DNA of 28,121 nt from Paulinella micropora (Eukaryota; Cercozoa; Imbricatea; Euglyphida), in assembly GCA_009731375.1 (NCBI GenBank), contig BJOX01000165.1, forward strand, positions 1-28,121, in the 5' to 3' direction. Under the pieces are notes generated by a model. It did not search any database and was not told where the DNA came from. It saw only the letters and a program-made list of their open reading frames with translations. Shown here one piece after another: positions 7,527 to 28,121 of this stretch (the first letter of the stretch is position 1; every line of letters begins with the position of its first letter). The translations under genes and the position numbers were made by a program.

Positions 7527-8923
7527 AACTTTGGCTCTACCAGCACTATGCTGTCCAGTCACTTGCCTGGCCATTTCTCATTTATGACCTCTGCTTATCT
7601 TTCGCCAAAACCCTTGAGAAAATTGCGACCCGCTTCCTCAAAAAATGGGTCAATATCTACAAAAGAGCTCTGGTCTCCTGCCTTTACCGCCCACGCTCGA
7701 AATTCGGTCTACAGCTCCAGTCCATCGTCTCTTTTTACCAGCGACTTCAAATCAACCGTGCTCACATGCTGAAGTACTGCCCAGATAAACACCTCTCGTC
7801 CATCTATGCGATGAACCTGACGAAACACGAAACGTTTCGAACTATCTGGAAACCAGAGCCTGTGCTCGAAAAGCTTGAGGCACAAGTTGATTTTGAATTC
7901 AAACATCGAGGCCAATCCGATCATCTCGGACTTGGCCATGGTCGCTACCCAAAAGAACATTCCATCACAGACCGCAAAGACAGGATTTTAGAATTAGCTG
8001 CTGAGACAATACTTGAGGCAACCACAGTGCATGACATGGACAAAGCCATGCAAGGGTGCTTTCTTCGTTTTGAAGACGCATGCCCCTTTGACCTCTCCTG
8101 GGCTCGCCTCATCGGAACCCGTAATCCCCGCTTAATCTCTTGGGTCATCAATGCAAGCACAAACTCGGTTATTACCCCCGACCTTAGACGTCTGTGGGGA
8201 ATCATTCCCAACAACAAGTGTGCTCTCTGTTCTGGTCAAGCACATTTATGTCACATCCTCTCCGGTTGCCATGTTGCCCTCAAACAAGGCCGTTATACCT
8301 GGCGTCACGACTCTGTGCTCTGCACTATTGAAGCTCCCCTTCAAAAACACATCGAGAGCCATAACAAACGCTCCCGTATAGACGAAAATGAATCAAAGTC
8401 TATGTTTGTGAAAGAGGGCGAGCAGAAGTCTAAAGGGCAGTCATTTCATCGTCCATGCCTGCTTGACACCGCAAACGATTGGCAGCTCCAAACCCAGTAC
8501 ACCGGTTCTGAGCAAGCCTTTCCTGTCCACATCTGTGTCACTGACCTCCGCCCCGATATTGTTGTCTGGTCATTGTCTACCAAGATATGTATACTGATCG
8601 AGCTCACGTGCCCGGTCGAGGAAAACATCCTTGATGCACGAGCCTACAAGACTAACCGATATAATGGGCTCAAATCTCAAATCGAGGACAACGGATGGAC
8701 CTGCCACCTTCGACCAATCGAATGCGGGGCTCGCGGCATGGTATCGTTCTCTGTTCATCGATGTTTCCGCGCCTTGGGTTTTTCACATCCCCAATCCAAA
8801 TCCCTTTCCTTCAAGCTATCGTCCTGCGTAGCTCGTTGCTCTTTTGCGATCTATCGCTCCTGTGCAGTCAAAAATTGGACTAATCTTCCTCTAGTCCGTA
8901 TCGGTGACTGCATTCCGTCATAG
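7400..8923 (+). CDS. LINE C-terminal part, CCHC knuckle and restriction-like endonuclease
   Basis: The conserved frame begins about 7400, although its first ATG is at 7487. At 8219-8269 it has CALC-x7-H-x4-C, the CCHC knuckle, followed by RYTWRHDSVL, a hallmark of R2-group proteins. The endonuclease core follows: LRPDIVVW (about 8545) and ILIELTCPVEENILDARAYK (about 8595), the PD-(D/E)xK-type site RPD...E-L-T...K/R. It ends at TAG 8921-8923. RLE enzymes of this group nick specific DNA targets for target-primed reverse transcription, which fits the insertion inside TATC repeats. It is separated from the RT frame by one frameshift, and otherwise intact. Confidence 0.85.
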   Translation, partial: FQRPLGWIVYHDLSENEQRAEIQKKFILSMQAIDSCSINGFMKLWLYQHYAVQSLAWPFLIYDLCLSFAKTLEKIATRFLKKWVNIYKRALVSCLYRPRSKFGLQLQSIVSFYQRLQINRAHMLKYCPDKHLSSIYAMNLTKHETFRTIWKPEPVLEKLEAQVDFEFKHRGQSDHLGLGHGRYPKEHSITDRKDRILELAAETILEATTVHDMDKAMQGCFLRFEDACPFDLSWARLIGTRNPRLISWVINASTNSVITPDLRRLWGIIPNNKCALCSGQAHLCHILSGCHVALKQGRYTWRHDSVLCTIEAPLQKHIESHNKRSRIDENESKSMFVKEGEQKSKGQSFHRPCLLDTANDWQLQTQYTGSEQAFPVHICVTDLRPDIVVWSLSTKICILIELTCPVEENILDARAYKTNRYNGLKSQIEDNGWTCHLRPIECGARGMVSFSVHRCFRALGFSHPQSKSLSFKLSSCVARCSFAIYRSCAVKNWTNLPLVRIGDCIPS

Positions 8924-9237
8924 CCGTCCAGTGTTGCATAGCCCGGGCTAGGTCCCTTCGGGGGTTTAGGCCTCATACAATGTCATCATTGTAGCTTGCG
9001 CAAGCTTACGGTGCTCAAAACACTTGGACTAACGGCTTCCTTTTCTTTCTCTTCTTCCTTATCCTCCCCACTCTCCATTCCTAGATTGCCTTTTTCTTCA
9101 ACGTCCTTCCTCCTCTTCTTTTTTCCAGAACACAGTCTACCCGTGATTCCCATCCCGGACACATGCACAGTACACAAATTACTGTTTGATGTGAAACTGC
9201 GTTCCTTTGCAAGGACTACATTCCTTTGCGACATCTC

Positions 9238-9240
<3 letters not shown>
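8924..9240 (+). other. LINE family A 3' UTR
   Basis: This is the first of three copies in the window (others 17731-17825 and 21915-22235). It begins with a run of hairpins, then a CT-rich middle, and ends ...CTTTGCGACATCTCATC before (TATC)n. R2-type enzymes recognise 3' UTR RNA structure, so the conserved hairpins are a plausible RT recognition site. Confidence 0.75.
8939..9006 (+). other. Consecutive hairpins incl. UNCG tetraloop in LINE 3' UTR
   Basis: Four elements in 68 bp: the palindrome TAGCCCGGGCTA (8939-8950), CCC-TTCG-GGG (8954-8963), ACAATG-TCAT-CATTGT (8977-8992), and the palindrome AGCTTGCGCAAGCT (8993-9006). The copy at 21915 keeps all of them, and its tetraloop reads TGCG, which stays within the UNCG class. 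Confidence 0.65.
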
Positions 9241-9272
<32 letters not shown>

Positions 9273-9275
9273 CAG

Positions 9276-27953
<18,678 letters not shown>

Positions 27954-27975
27954 GTACGAGCCATCGATCGATTGA

Positions 27976-28020
<45 letters not shown>

Positions 28021-28121
28021 TTTTTTTTCCTCTCTTTCTCTCTCTCCCTCTCGCTCTCTATCCACCTTCTCTCTTATTCTTCTGCGAGAAAACGAATTCA
28101 AAGACAGTGCCTTGCCCCCCC
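27954..28121. repeat. (TC)n / (CTTT)n and right edge
   Basis: TC and TTTC repeats with a short unique end (TCTTCTGCGAGAAAACGAATTC...) cut by the window edge. Confidence 0.85.

Larger units (their letters stand above)
5479..9272 (+). mobile_element. R2-like non-LTR retrotransposon, near full length
   Basis: A single coding region of about 3.4 kb is followed by a structured 3' UTR of about 317 bp and a (TATC)n tail. The domain order is N-terminal finger-like region, reverse transcriptase, CCHC knuckle and restriction-like endonuclease (RLE). That order, with the endonuclease C-terminal and no AP endonuclease, is diagnostic of the early-branching RLE LINEs (R2, R4/Dong, NeSL, Hero group). There are no LTRs. 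It is flanked by TATC microsatellite on both sides, consistent with insertion into such an array. Frame breaks mean this copy is probably dead unless they are sequencing errors. Extra 3'-UTR copies of the same family lie at 17731 and 21915. Confidence 0.85.

Noticed and set aside
8939-9006. Rho-independent terminator
   Set aside because: Eukaryotic context, no T run, and the hairpins recur in each full-length copy of the retroelement 3' UTR.

Overview
This is a eukaryotic, protist-like genomic window. More than half of it is simple-sequence DNA on both scales: di-, tri-, tetra-, penta- and hexanucleotide arrays plus a 31-bp minisatellite. Eight runs of N interrupt it, nearly all next to homopolymer or dinucleotide tracts. 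Most long open frames here are microsatellite read-through and are not genes. The real signal is short islands of ordinary sequence. Many are 27-117 bp, bounded by a pyrimidine-rich AG on the left and a GT on the right, and open in a frame whose phase agrees with the next island. I read these as micro-exons of a plus-strand gene whose introns are almost pure microsatellite. The organism cannot be named from the sequence. GT-AG introns, an EDR2_C-type domain and LINE/SINE elements fit an alveolate (coccidian-like apicomplexan, chromerid or dinoflagellate), but this is inference.

Layout. 1-3535: CATA, TG, GA, GAAA and TC arrays with a few candidate exons (about 745, 1021, 2058, 2682, 2831). Within them, 1198-1559 is a foreign-looking segment between two N runs. 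It encodes part of a tyrosine recombinase resembling telomere resolvases, on the minus strand, and a 96-bp flank is duplicated on both sides, so chimeric assembly is likely. 3536-4435: non-repetitive island with no confident gene. 4436-5478: TTATTG, TATTG and TATC arrays. 5479-9240: a near-full-length R2-like non-LTR retrotransposon (reverse transcriptase, CCHC finger, restriction-like endonuclease) with frame breaks, embedded in TATC repeats.

9276-27953: the micro-exon gene. Its best recognised part (11716-13217) carries the start of an EDR2_C / DUF1336-type domain: W-x8-F-x3-VRGKxY-x4-KKxxAG followed by LLDLxFVDYW. Downstream come a Q-rich exon, a 31-bp minisatellite (15814-16632), a Thr/Pro-Gly-Ser exon (18161-18269), a phase-consistent run of exons at 23459-26533, and a tandem array of exon-plus-intron units at 26849-27953. 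Transposon debris sits in the introns: 3'-end copies of two LINE families (17731, 21767, 21915, 22776, 22809) and an inverted pair of tRNA-derived SINE copies (19426 and 21129).

Three themes are worth attention. Exons are repeatedly duplicated together with flanking microsatellite, usually preserving phase. Microsatellites often begin exactly at a GT donor or end exactly at an AG acceptor. Two otherwise unrelated LINE 3' ends share the same terminal (C)GAYATCTCATC(TATC)n, so retroelement tails look like one source of the TATC arrays that now serve as intron ends.
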